From NCBI GenBank assembly GCA_019677205.1, contig JAAMXY010005083.1, positions 1 to 21,058 on the forward strand: a stretch of 21,058 bases of DNA. Reading direction: 5' to 3'. The position numbers were made by a program, and so were the translations under genes. Of the stretch, positions 9,540 through 17,730 are shown in pieces (the first letter of the stretch is position 1; every line of letters begins with the position of its first letter). Under the pieces are notes generated by a model. That model did not search any database. It worked only from the letters and a program-made list of their open reading frames with translations, and was not told the origin of the DNA. This DNA comes from Pinguiococcus pyrenoidosus. Its lineage: Eukaryota > Sar > Pinguiophyceae > Pinguiochrysidales > Pinguiochrysidaceae.

Positions 9540-10286
9540 GCGCTTCCTGAAGACTCTCTTGGTGGCGCTCACGCTCTGGAGGAGCGCTCAGGCGAAGCAG
9601 AAGGTGCGGACAGAGGCTTCCGATCGAAATGATAGTCTTCATCCTTCACGCGATGATTGCGATGATTGGTCTCGAGCTTACTTCCTGTCCTCTGCAGTGC
9701 CGGACCAAGTTCCAGGACTTCAAGTGTGACTTGGAGTTTTGTAGCAGTCGCTGTCTGGCGCGGCCCAAGTGTGTTGCTTCTTGCATGCAGGGCAAAGGCT
9801 ATGATTGCGAGGACTGCTACGGAATCGTAGCCCAGTGCACCGCCAAGTCTTGTTGGAGGTATCCCACGAGCACGACATGGAGAAAGTACTGTGCACTAAC
9901 ATATGCTCTCTTTCAAGACAATGCGTCACCGGCTGCAATGAAAAGTGTGCGGCCTGCTCAAGGCAGAAATGCTCCCCAGCGTTGGCAGACTGTCTTGGTG
10001 AGGCGCCGTCACCGCGGTTCCTGCTTTTGATCTATGATGACTTCTCACCAATGGCATTTTGGCCCTCAGGCGTACCTCTGCGGAAAATCCCTGGAGGATG
10101 CTGCGCAGATGATGACGAAAGCGATGAGGAATCGAAGCAAAAGGTGAGCATCACCAGGGCCGAGCGGAGCGAAAACATCAGTGCAGCCACCTCCCGCTCC
10201 TAACAGCCTTCTTTGTCTTGCTGTCTTCATAGGCCCGGGCCTTCTGGAGAAGGATCGGGACCCGTAAACACGAAGTTCTTGGCTAG
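9538..10286 (+). CDS. Secreted cysteine-rich protein (18 Cys, two repeat units), family unknown
   Basis: Model: exons 9538-9603, 9698-9858, 9918-9997, 10070-10143 and 10233-10286; introns of 94, 59, 72 and 89 bp; 144 residues. The first exon encodes a textbook signal peptide (MRFLKTLLVALTLWRSAQA, cleavage after AQA). The mature part has 18 cysteines in about 90 residues. Two units share a C-x4-C-x3-C opening (CDLEFCSSRC and CTAKSCWRQC), then further CxxC and CxxxC pairs, so an ancient internal duplication is likely. The tail is acidic (ADDDESDEES), then basic. Introns 2 and 4 carry clear CTAAC branch points. An alternative start is the Met at 9629, which reads through intron 1 and also gives a hydrophobic leader; I prefer the spliced form because its acceptor (tcctctgcag) is strong and joins in phase. 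No family was recognised. Its neighbour is a sulfhydryl oxidase, an enzyme that could oxidise such a protein. Confidence 0.6.
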
Positions 10287-10569
10287 TCGACGAACAGGTC
10301 GCCTAGTTGTCTAACCTCTACTCAACAGTTCTCGACGCGTTCTCGAGCGAAGCGTTGCCGAGCACGAGCGGCAAGATGCCGAGGAAGCTGAAAAAAGGTT
10401 GTTTTCTTTGTATTTGAGGCTGCTCGATTATCCCTTCTCTTTCCCTTCGAGCAGCCTACTGCAATTGTTGAAGGGGCAGCGGCTACACGCCGCCGCACAA
10501 CTCATAAAGGTATGCGCCATGGGGCCTATGATAGCGCTTGCTATGGTCTCGAAAACGGTCCAAAATGGG

Positions 10570-12510
10570 CTAGGCTGCACTCGGCAACGGCGAAAGTGTC
10601 TGGTCTTCATACTGATCTATGGAGAGCAATTGTCAGCCGTGAGAGACCGAAACACGTCCGCAAGAACCGCTACCTGGAAAGTCAAAATACAAAGGGACTC
10701 CGCTTGGGAAGGCCTTCGAAGGGCTGGATTTGGAGCAGCTTGAAGCGCTCCCGTAAGTCATTATACATTTCATGGTTTGCCTCATGTCTGCTGGAAAGCT
10801 GCAGAGGTCGAATGAGGAAGATCGCAACAGAGCAGGTGCCGAGCGAAAGCAGCTCCCTACCGGTCTTGTTCCAAGGTTGGCGAGGTACTGACAAGCTGCA
10901 GAAGCTGCTCGTCAGGGAGCCAGACCAGCTTGCGGATGTTCGGCCATCTTTGCAGGCAGAAGGGTTCGACAACAAATCTCGCCTTGATGTCGCCAGTGGT
11001 TTCGTCCATGTTCTCAACAAAGCATCGGCCGTAGGACTCTGCCATCATGCACCTGCAACTCCTGAGCGGTAGTCCAGGTCCTGCAGAAACGAAGAGTAAG
11101 AATGGTTTTTCGTCAGCATTGCCGCCGCTGCGATCGCTGCCGCCCACCCTCTGGTGCTCGGTTTCTTTGGTTTCGCGGCTATTAAATTTCAAACTTAGGG
11201 CGTACCTCGATAGCTACCATCAAATGCGGCCGGCGCTGGAAGCGAAGTCAAAGGCCACAAGCAGAGAACTTGGGCGGGATTGGGCGCGGGATCAACGGGC
11301 GGAAAGTGGGCCTCGATCTTCCGAGGCGACTCGAGCTCCATCAAGCTTAGGACGTCGTCGTCTACCTCGTCGAGACTTCCGGCGTGGCGAGCACCACGAG
11401 CACCTTGCTGCCATCTAGAGGAACCAGCAACTAAGCCAACAATCAAGTGGAAAGCCAATACCCCTCCACAGCTACATACTTTTCGACGTGCCAAACGCAT
11501 CCAGTAACCGCGGGACCGATCTGCATACCCTCAGGTATCGGTTCTGCTTCTTTCAGCGTAGTTTCTATGTCCCTGCCGCCCTCAGCATTCCAAAGGCAAC
11601 TGTTTAGCGCCGAGATGCAGCAAAGCTGCAGAACGATCTTCTCGGGGCGCTTCGCTAGCGCCTGGAGTATGGCCAACGACACCTACAAACCGTACACCGA
11701 ATCAGCGAAGCCATCCACTGCATTCATTGCTTCTTCCTGGCGTCTCACCTCATCCGCAGTCGTACTGCGATAGCCGCCAATGAGGCAGCAATGCAGTATC
11801 CTTTCGGACGCCTCAGTCACAGGCCTGCAAATACTTGATCATAAGGGTCACATCCGAGGACGACCGAAAGCTAATCCCTTACCGGTGACTCGCATTGTCG
11901 GCATCCGCGAAAACCCAAGGAGGAGCGTCCTGCACGTCCTCGATCAAACTCTCCACCAGTGCGTCCGCCGCCGTGACATCCCCGCAGTCGGCGTGCGCTA
12001 GTCCCAACTGCATCGTTGTTGTTCAAACGGGCGTGAGCATTTCCACATCGTTACGTACCCACCGTTGAAAGCATTACCTTCTCTCCCTCTGCGGAGCTCA
12101 AGTACAAAAAGTGACACGTGGTGGCATCGTCGGAGCCCAGAGATGCGACGGGTGACGCCCTGGAGGAATGTCCCAAAGGACTTAGCGCTACCGCAGCTTC
12201 GACGCGAATCGTACGTCGGGAAGCTACGCAAGTACCTCGTGATCGCTCCGTACTCTCTTTGGGCAACGTAAAGCGCATTTGGGCAGGTCTGCGGATCGAC
12301 CGACTGTGCTGATTGTTTGCGCCAGGCGTCACTTCGTTCTCGGATGGTCCCCAAATCCAGGAAACTCTCAAGGTCTTCTACGTCAGCAACGTGAAGAAAC
12401 CTGTCGGTCGCTAAGGAGGCGGGGCCGCTTGGTCCTTCACGGACGCCTCCCTTTTCCTCTGCCCTTGTCTCGGTGCAGTTGCGCTGGTCTTCCCCTAAGA
12501 CGAGAGGCAT
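10570..12510 (-). CDS. NTAN1: Protein N-terminal asparagine amidohydrolase
   Basis: Nine-exon model: 12510-12236, 12159-12078, 12007-11883, 11824-11749, 11682-11462, 11414-11206, 11080-10861, 10798-10674 and 10616-10570; 459 residues, frame kept throughout. NTAN1 deamidates N-terminal Asn to Asp, feeding the Arg/N-degron pathway. Family marks in order: ALYVAQRE, then SLGSDDATTCH with the nucleophile Cys at about residue 107, LGLAHADCGD, ILHCCLIGGYRS, a PVVYG-like region (GPAVTGCVWHVEKYV), AAFDGSYRGPGLPLR matching the family's RGP..LR stretch, and ARFVVEPFCLQRW leading to LVSTSP. Exons 1-4 and 7-9 are well supported. Exons 5-6 are uncertain: the 47 bp intron (11461-11415) is the shortest in the window, and exon 6 inserts about 55 acidic and proline-rich residues absent from relatives. 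Another frame in exon 6 also looks coding. An upstream first exon cannot be excluded. Confidence 0.82.
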
Positions 12511-12969
12511 CAGCTGTTGAAGATGCAAACCTTTCCGCTCTCTCTTTCTCTGTCAACGCGCTGGCTCCCCACGCAGCATCGACCGAAAAGCTACAAAAGT
12601 CTCACACATCTTGGCAATTTGAGGTTTGCTGCGGCCTCTTGCTCAGTGCTCTGGCTCCAAACTCGTGCGAAGGTGCCTACCTCGCCTCGGTTGCGTGGTT
12701 TCCGGCGATGTCGAGAGCGGCACAAGAACCACCATCCCGTAGTCCGTTGCTGTGCGGCGAGCCCACTAGGTCTCGTTTAGCAGCTCTTTACAGTGTCATC
12801 GGTTCCAAGTCGCCGGGAAGCGGAATTCTGTGTGCCAAGTACCCTTCAGCGCCGAACCTGCAGCAGAGTAGCGGATGTCGTTAGTCTCCCTGCATTTGCG
12901 CCAGGCCTTGAGCCTGCAGCCTCGTTTCTGCGTGCCTCACAACTGCTATTCAGCGGCTGAGGCGTTTGT
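12511..12969. other. Spacer between NTAN1 and the next minus-strand gene
   Basis: About 460 bp lie between the NTAN1 start and the stop of the 87-residue gene. I see no supported gene here. Open frames on both strands are short and without family similarity. One minus-strand Met near 12743 is followed by a donor-like gtaggc and could open an extra 5' exon for NTAN1, but no conserved residues support it. Confidence 0.4.
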
Positions 12970-13302
12970 TCAGAAGTCGTAAGGCGGCCAAAAGGCCTTT
13001 GCTTCACGTAGGTACGCCAAGTTGAATACAGCGTGCAGAGTCGCAAGCGCTGCAGCTGTTGTTCGCGCACCTGCGTGGATCTGGTCAATAAATCCTGTCA
13101 CCTAGTAGGCCAGGCGATGGAATGGAGAGAGCTGAGGCAGAATTCGGCGCTGTACTTGCACCAGACGCACGAGATGACGTTCCTCAACTCGGGACTTTGT
13201 CAAACCGGTTTTCAGATTCGGCCAATGATCCCCGCTCACGATGCCAGCACCATAACCGGTTAGAAAGGGACTCTGGCCAAATTCATCCTTCTTTGCTTTC
13301 AT
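12970..13302 (-). CDS. Unidentified 87-residue protein with a C-terminal hydrophobic helix
   Basis: Two exons, 13302-13171 and 13101-12970, with a 69 bp intron (gtgcgt...ctactag, phase 0). Without splicing, an in-frame TAG at the acceptor would end the protein; splicing joins two stretches that both look like real protein. The N-terminal half is polar (DEFGQSPFLTGYGAG, SGDHWPNLK). The C-terminal half is an Ala-rich helix (TTAAALATLHAVFNLAYL) followed by FWPPYDF at the very end. Size and layout resemble small accessory subunits of mitochondrial inner-membrane complexes, but I recognise no specific family and claim no function. It shares a 119 bp divergent spacer with the gene at 13422. The strong donor, which matches the ODA1 donor gtgcgt, supports the model. 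Confidence 0.6.
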
Positions 13303-13421
13303 TGCACCAAGCAATCGGCCAACTCTGGACTGGGTGCCAACAGCTCTGCCCTCTCGGGCCGTCTCTGCATGGCGGACGATGTCCAGCTTGCCAAGAGCAG
13401 CCGAGCTTTGACTTGCAAAGC

Positions 13422-14223
13422 ATGGCCAGGGCGCAAGTGAACAAGGGAGATGGGCCTCCAGCTCCAAGAAGAAGACTCTCATCCCTCGCCAAGGGTCTTC
13501 TGAGGGGCCCTCAAGGACACCTTGCGGACCTGTTTCTGCATGGGAAAGCCTCAGATCAAAGGGGCATAGTCAACAACCTTAAGGATTCTGGTCTCGACCT
13601 CGACGAAGGCGCCACCCTGGCAAGCGCCGTCATCCCAGACGGCAGTTTTTCCGGCGATGAAGCTGCGACTTTCCGCAGAAATCACGAAGAACGGAAAGCA
13701 TTTGTTGCGGAAGAGATGAGGAAGACTCAGGCGATACTGCATGGTGCGAGGGCCCAAGTTAGGAAGGAGCTCAGGGCTCTCGAAGAAACCAAGCTGGAGA
13801 TGATGCGAGCTGCTAGGGCAGTACCTGCCGCACCCGGCTCCAGAGTGAACCCGCTGGCGACTTTGGACCTTTTGGATCCCAAGGTCTGGCCACGGTCGGC
13901 TATGGGCCAGGGTTACCGCAGCGACGGACGGGACATGCCCCTTGTCAATGTCGACGACCGATCAGGCACCGGCTTCATACAGCCCGAATCAGAGCAGTCG
14001 ACTTCCAAGTTCAGGGGGAAGATGTACGAGCAGCTGTCTCGAGGTTCGCACGGTATGACGAAGGAGGAGAGCACGCCAAAATTCAAACTAAAGTGAGTAT
14101 CTACTCTATGTTGCCGGATCCCACGCACTGTACCCCATTGGAGCCATCGGAGGTGCTTTCAGACACCCGCGATTGCCAGCATTCTCCACGCGCAAAAGCC
14201 AGGCCTCTATCTCCCCTCCCTAA
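13422..14223 (+). CDS. Unidentified 243-residue basic protein with a central helix
   Basis: Two exons, 13422-14092 and 14163-14223, with a 70 bp intron (gtgagt...gctttcag, phase 2). The donor is near-consensus. The N-terminus is basic (APRRRLSSLAKGLLRG). A charged helix follows at about residues 80-135 (FRRNHEERKAFVAEEMRKT, then VRKELRALEETKLEMMRAA). The rest is polar and probably disordered, with a Lys/Ser-rich end (TPKFKLKHPRLPAF). The frame is open upstream to 13122, but that part is antisense to the 87-residue gene and reads poorly, so the Met at 13422 was chosen. No family is recognised. No signal peptide or membrane segment is seen. A cytoskeletal or axonemal role would be a guess. The stop lies 79 bp from the convergent phosducin-like gene. 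Confidence 0.62.
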
Positions 14224-14302
14224 GTCCTTTCTTTCACTCAGCGATTCAGTGCTCGACATCCAAATCTGAGATCCAGGAGAGCTTCTGTGTCACGTTAACC
14301 TT

Positions 14303-15441
14303 TTACGGTTCGTCTGTTTCACTAGCACTGTCTTCAACATGCCATCTTGATGACCCATCTCCAGTGACAAGGGGATCATAGTTTCCGATTCGCAGTGCGA
14401 ATTCGGCCAGTCTGTCGGCAGCATTGTCACGATTGCTGCTCTGGGCGCCTTCTCTGATCTGCTGAGGGGCTGCGGAGTCGTTCTGAGAAGCTTGGAAAAC
14501 CCCTTCAAGTCCCAGCAGCCATTCAACGTCGTTGGCTTGCAAGCCTTCTCCGACCTCGTCCTGCACCCGAACAATCGTTGCGACAGTTTGCCCCCCCCTG
14601 TATACAAGTAGGGTAGGCAACGCAATGGCGTCAAACTCCTGACCGGTGGTCCGGCGGCATTCGTCGGCTCTCATCCGCAGGAACTTCACCGAGGGCTGCC
14701 TTCTTGCCAGAATCTCCAAGACGCGGTTCATCTTCGTGCACAGATGCACGAAAGGCTCGTAAAGGTGGACGACAACGAACGCTCGCGGGTCCACAGCATC
14801 CACCGTCTCGACGAAGTCATCGCCTGACACTTCCGCAACCTCTCCGAAGGTAGGCGCCGCGGCGGCTGCCATCAGCTGTGACATTCGCTGCCTTCGGTAG
14901 CGCTCCAGGAACTCGTCGTCGCTGTCGATGTCTGCGTTCTCAACATTGGCATGTGCGCCACCATCAGCCGCCCGGATTGCACCTCGCGCGGCTCTTTGCA
15001 AGGCGGCGTTCCGCCGCATTGCGTCGCTCGTCTCTTTGGCGTCCTCCTCGTCACGCCATTCTTCAAAGTCTCTCAGAACGCCTTTCACGCCTGTGTTGTC
15101 CTTCTCGCGAACGCGCTGGGACATGCAAGCCCTGACGAAAGAACAGGTGGAAAAGTGGGTGCGTTGTTCTGGGCTTTCCACGAAAAGACACCGCAATGCA
15201 CCTTCGCACTGGCTCAGGGGCATCTTGTAGGGCTCTTTGTACATCCAAGTCGTCCTTGCCTTCCTCGTCCGGATCCTGAACCTCGCCGTCGTCATCGTCC
15301 CCGCGATGATCGTCCTCATCGTCCCACCTAGGGCGACCAAACGCGTGAACGAAAGGCGGAAACGACAGAGACAAGCCGTTTCTCTCACCAGGAGTATTTC
15401 CCGGGAATGTTCTTCTTGAGCATTTTGTCTTCGAGACTCAT
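14303..15441 (-). CDS. PDCL: Phosducin-like protein (thioredoxin-fold co-chaperone)
   Basis: Three exons, 15441-15389, 15327-15202 and 15131-14303; introns of 61 and 70 bp; 335 residues. The first exon (MSLEDKMLKKNIPGKYS) fits the family's short N-terminal helix. An Asp/Glu-rich segment follows (WWDDEDDHRGDDDDGE). Then comes the hallmark KGVLRDFEEW, equivalent to the KGV.-D-W motif that contacts G-beta in phosducin and PhLP1. The C-terminal thioredoxin-like domain (about 155-280) runs from FGEVAEVSGDDFV through VVVHLYEPFVHLCTKMN, VKFLRMRADE and ALPTLLVYRGG; it has no CxxC, as expected for this family. PhLP1 works with the CCT chaperonin to fold G-beta subunits and other WD-repeat proteins. 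The KGV motif favours the PhLP1/phosducin branch over PhLP2/3. The first exon is short but joins in phase and gives a proper family start. It shares a 244 bp AT-rich divergent promoter region with the transporter gene. Confidence 0.9.
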
Positions 15442-15546
15442 CTTGCACGGAGCTTTGGCCAGAAGGACCGCGAAGAACGGCCGTTGGGATTCTCTCGGGC
15501 GCAGAGCTGCCAGCCTCTCACGTCTCAAACGGCATGGACAGAGAAA

Positions 15547-15641
15547 GCATTTTACAAAAATAGCCGTTGATAATAATATATAGGATAATAGAAAATATGA
15601 TCTATAATATGATGACTTTATCGGCCAAATTTTCAATTTAA
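15547..15641. promoter_or_regulatory. AT-rich island between divergent phosducin-like and transporter genes
   Basis: A stretch of nearly pure A and T (for example ataataatatataggata) lies between starts at 15441 (minus) and 15686 (plus), about 45-105 bp from each. It closely resembles the island at 7071-7125. The position between two confident divergent genes makes a shared promoter the simplest reading. No specific factor site is claimed. Confidence 0.45.
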
Positions 15642-15685
15642 GTAACGCTCCTAGTCCCGACGCGTGCGGGAAGACACGGAACGCC

Positions 15686-16861
15686 ATGGCGAATGGCGAA
15701 GACTCCCCGTCATCCGCCCTCTTTCCTCGCGAGGTGGATGTAGACAGCATCGAGGCGGAGCCGCCGCGCTCCGCGCCCCGCGATCAGTCTTTTCTGTGGG
15801 GCATTTTCTACATCTTTCTTGTCGCGGTGATCTGGACGGGAGCCTCTGTGCTAGTGCAAGCCATCTATACGGACTTCGACTTCGACGCGCCATTCTTCCT
15901 CACTTATGTGTGTACGTCCCTCTTTGGCGTGTTCTTTCCTCTGTGGCACGCCCTGAGGCGCCTCAAGATCGCAAGGCAAACTGCGCCGACCGCGGAGACG
16001 AGTTTCATGGAAGAAGTCGCGCTTCGACGACGGTTGCGACGTCGCGTGGTCACCGATGAGGACGAGGAAGCCACGTTTATGATGCCAGAGGCGCTTGTGG
16101 ACTTCAGGATAATGAGCCACAAGGCGCATCTCACTCTGGCGTTGATCATCTGGCCCCTTTGGTTCCTTGCCAACTACACGTACAACCTGAGCTTGGATCT
16201 CACGTCCGTGACCAACTCCACAATTTTGAGCACGACGTCGTCTGTGTTTACGTTCCTGATTGGGCTGCTCTGCGGTGAAGAACGACTGCGTGGGATGAGC
16301 GTTGCTGGCGTCTTGTGTGCCTTTGGCGGAGTCGTGCTGACGACACTGTCGGATGCGACGAGCGGCACGGATGGCCAGAGCTTCAGGGGTGACGTGGTAT
16401 GTCTTGTGGGGGCGCTGTTCTACGGTGCCTACACCATGGCGCTGAAGGTGTATTCACCCGGGGACGAGGACATGAGCACGTCACTGATGCTTGGATACAT
16501 GGGCTGCGTCAACGCCGTGCTCTTGCTGCCGGCCTTGCTGATCATCGCCTTACAGAGCTTCGAACCCCTTGAGAAGCTTACATGGGCCGTCTTGGGGCTC
16601 CTGCTCTTGAAGGGCCTATTCGACAATGTGCTCAGCGACTATCTCTGGATGAGAGCCGTGCTTCTGACTTCCCCGACGGTGGCCACCGTGGGCTTGTCGC
16701 TCACCGTGCCGATGGCCTTCCTGGCCGACTACTTCTTCAATCCGGCAGCGTCTCAAGACGTCGGCGCCGTCTTAGGCAGTCTCCTCGTCGTTGCTGGGTT
16801 TGCCCTGGTGACGATAGCAGCACAAAGCGAAGGAGGCTTGGAGGAGGGTGCAGACTTGTAG
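15686..16861 (+). CDS. SLC35F-type drug/metabolite-superfamily transporter
   Basis: A single exon of 391 residues with about ten hydrophobic membrane segments and both termini polar, the standard layout of the DMT superfamily. The first segment (FLWGIFYIFLVAVIWTGASV) is followed by YVCTSLFGVFFPLW and a charged loop (about 95-140). The signature region LANYTYNLSLDLTSVTNSTI then STTSSVFTFLIG is typical of the SLC35F5/yeast YML018C group. It continues with GDVVCLVGALFYGAYTMALK, and LSLTVPMAFLADYFF near the end. These proteins sit in Golgi, vacuolar or plasma membranes; substrates of the F5 branch are mostly unknown, so none is assigned. The start Met lies just after the AT-rich divergent promoter. 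It is the only intact confident gene here without an intron. Confidence 0.92.
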   Translation: MANGEDSPSSALFPREVDVDSIEAEPPRSAPRDQSFLWGIFYIFLVAVIWTGASVLVQAIYTDFDFDAPFFLTYVCTSLFGVFFPLWHALRRLKIARQTAPTAETSFMEEVALRRRLRRRVVTDEDEEATFMMPEALVDFRIMSHKAHLTLALIIWPLWFLANYTYNLSLDLTSVTNSTILSTTSSVFTFLIGLLCGEERLRGMSVAGVLCAFGGVVLTTLSDATSGTDGQSFRGDVVCLVGALFYGAYTMALKVYSPGDEDMSTSLMLGYMGCVNAVLLLPALLIIALQSFEPLEKLTWAVLGLLLLKGLFDNVLSDYLWMRAVLLTSPTVATVGLSLTVPMAFLADYFFNPAASQDVGAVLGSLLVVAGFALVTIAAQSEGGLEEGADL

Positions 16862-17730
16862 CGGAACGGCAAGCTCGGTAGGGGTTGAGAGCGCCGAGGC
16901 TGATTTCAACGAGTCAAGCGTGCTGTAGAACTTAGATGGCATTGGAGGCGTCATGGTAGTCTCCGGCGCCAGGACGAAGGCGTTTCTTCCAGCTTGGCGC
17001 AGCTTGGCAACGCAAAGCAAATCCCCAGTGCGCCACACGATCCCGCAAGCTTCTGCACATATCGTATGGCTCAACACGAAGAAATTTGAACGGAGGGGCC
17101 ATCCTTTGCGTCGTGGGCGTTCCGGGTCAACACAAGATTGGCCGAGAAACCCAGAAACGTCTGGATTGGATGGATGGCAACAGATGACCCAATCAAAACG
17201 CGATGCGACGGATGGTTGAGAAGGATTGCCAGTGTTTGAACGGAGGAGTCTAATTACGAAGCTGAATTACTATCATATAAATTACTATAAACAATAACAT
17301 AATTTAAAAGTTATCTGAACTAATTGGAATCGTCATTTGGTCGATTGCGCAAGCTGTACGATGTGCGGCACAAGCGGCCAATTCGGCGCCAAGCGAAGCA
17401 TCCAAGGTTTAGCCCCCCCCGCCGCGCTACCCGTGCTGCCTTAAGTTCTGCGCGCCTCTTCATCTCGGGAGAGTCCAGCAAGCGCGAGGACTGAGAAAAC
17501 TCGCCGTGACGAGCCTACAAAGGGCGGATCAAAGATCGGAAGCAGCTCGCGCAGCTCTCCGCGCGCGCGTTGCTCACCGCGCATTCCCGCTTGCTTCGCG
17601 TCCGAGTGGCGCTTCAGACCCTCAACCGATCTCTCTGCTAGAACGTCACCGCAGCGCGCGGTCGGCGCTTCTTGTCCGGTTTCTGCACGTCTTGAGTCGA
17701 GTTTGAAAAACCTGAAAACGACGCAGAAAA
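16862..17730. other. Long spacer upstream of LSM14, with an AT-rich island and a possible small minus-strand gene
   Basis: This 869 bp stretch has no confident gene. It holds an AT-rich island (17250-17332), a run of eight or more C at about 17412-17420, and CpG-rich sequence up to the LSM14 start that probably forms its promoter and 5' untranslated region. On the minus strand, a Met at 17102 opens a 56-codon frame to 16932 (MAPPFKFLRVEPYDMC...) with protein-like composition. A second minus frame over the same bases is also open and runs into the transporter gene, so neither is convincing alone. Confidence 0.4.
17250..17332. promoter_or_regulatory. Third AT-rich island, upstream of LSM14
   Basis: A run dominated by A and T (catataaattactataaac and more) lies about 400 bp before the LSM14 start and about 150 bp before a possible minus-strand start at 17102. 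It has the same composition as the islands at 7071 and 15547. A bidirectional promoter is inferred by analogy; a long 5' untranslated region or an upstream non-coding exon for LSM14 is the alternative. Confidence 0.3.

Noticed and set aside
9629-9697. Met at 9629 as the start of the cysteine-rich protein
   Set aside because: Not excluded, but its hydrophobic leader lies in what reads as a pyrimidine-rich intron. The spliced start at 9538 gives a better signal peptide.
10512-11072. Plus-strand open frame of about 186 codons
   Set aside because: It is the antisense of NTAN1 exons 7-9, which carry conserved family residues.
11683-11685. In-frame TAG between two NTAN1 segments as a recoded stop
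   Set aside because: A 66 bp intron with a strong donor (gtgaga) and this TAG as acceptor removes it in phase 0.
12279-12884. Long plus-strand open frame of about 200 codons opposite NTAN1 exon 1
   Set aside because: Composition is not protein-like and it overlaps the antisense of conserved NTAN1 residues at its 5' end.
13102-13104. In-frame TAG in the 87-residue gene as readthrough or pseudogene
   Set aside because: It is the acceptor of a 69 bp phase-0 intron with a good donor, so no recoding is needed.
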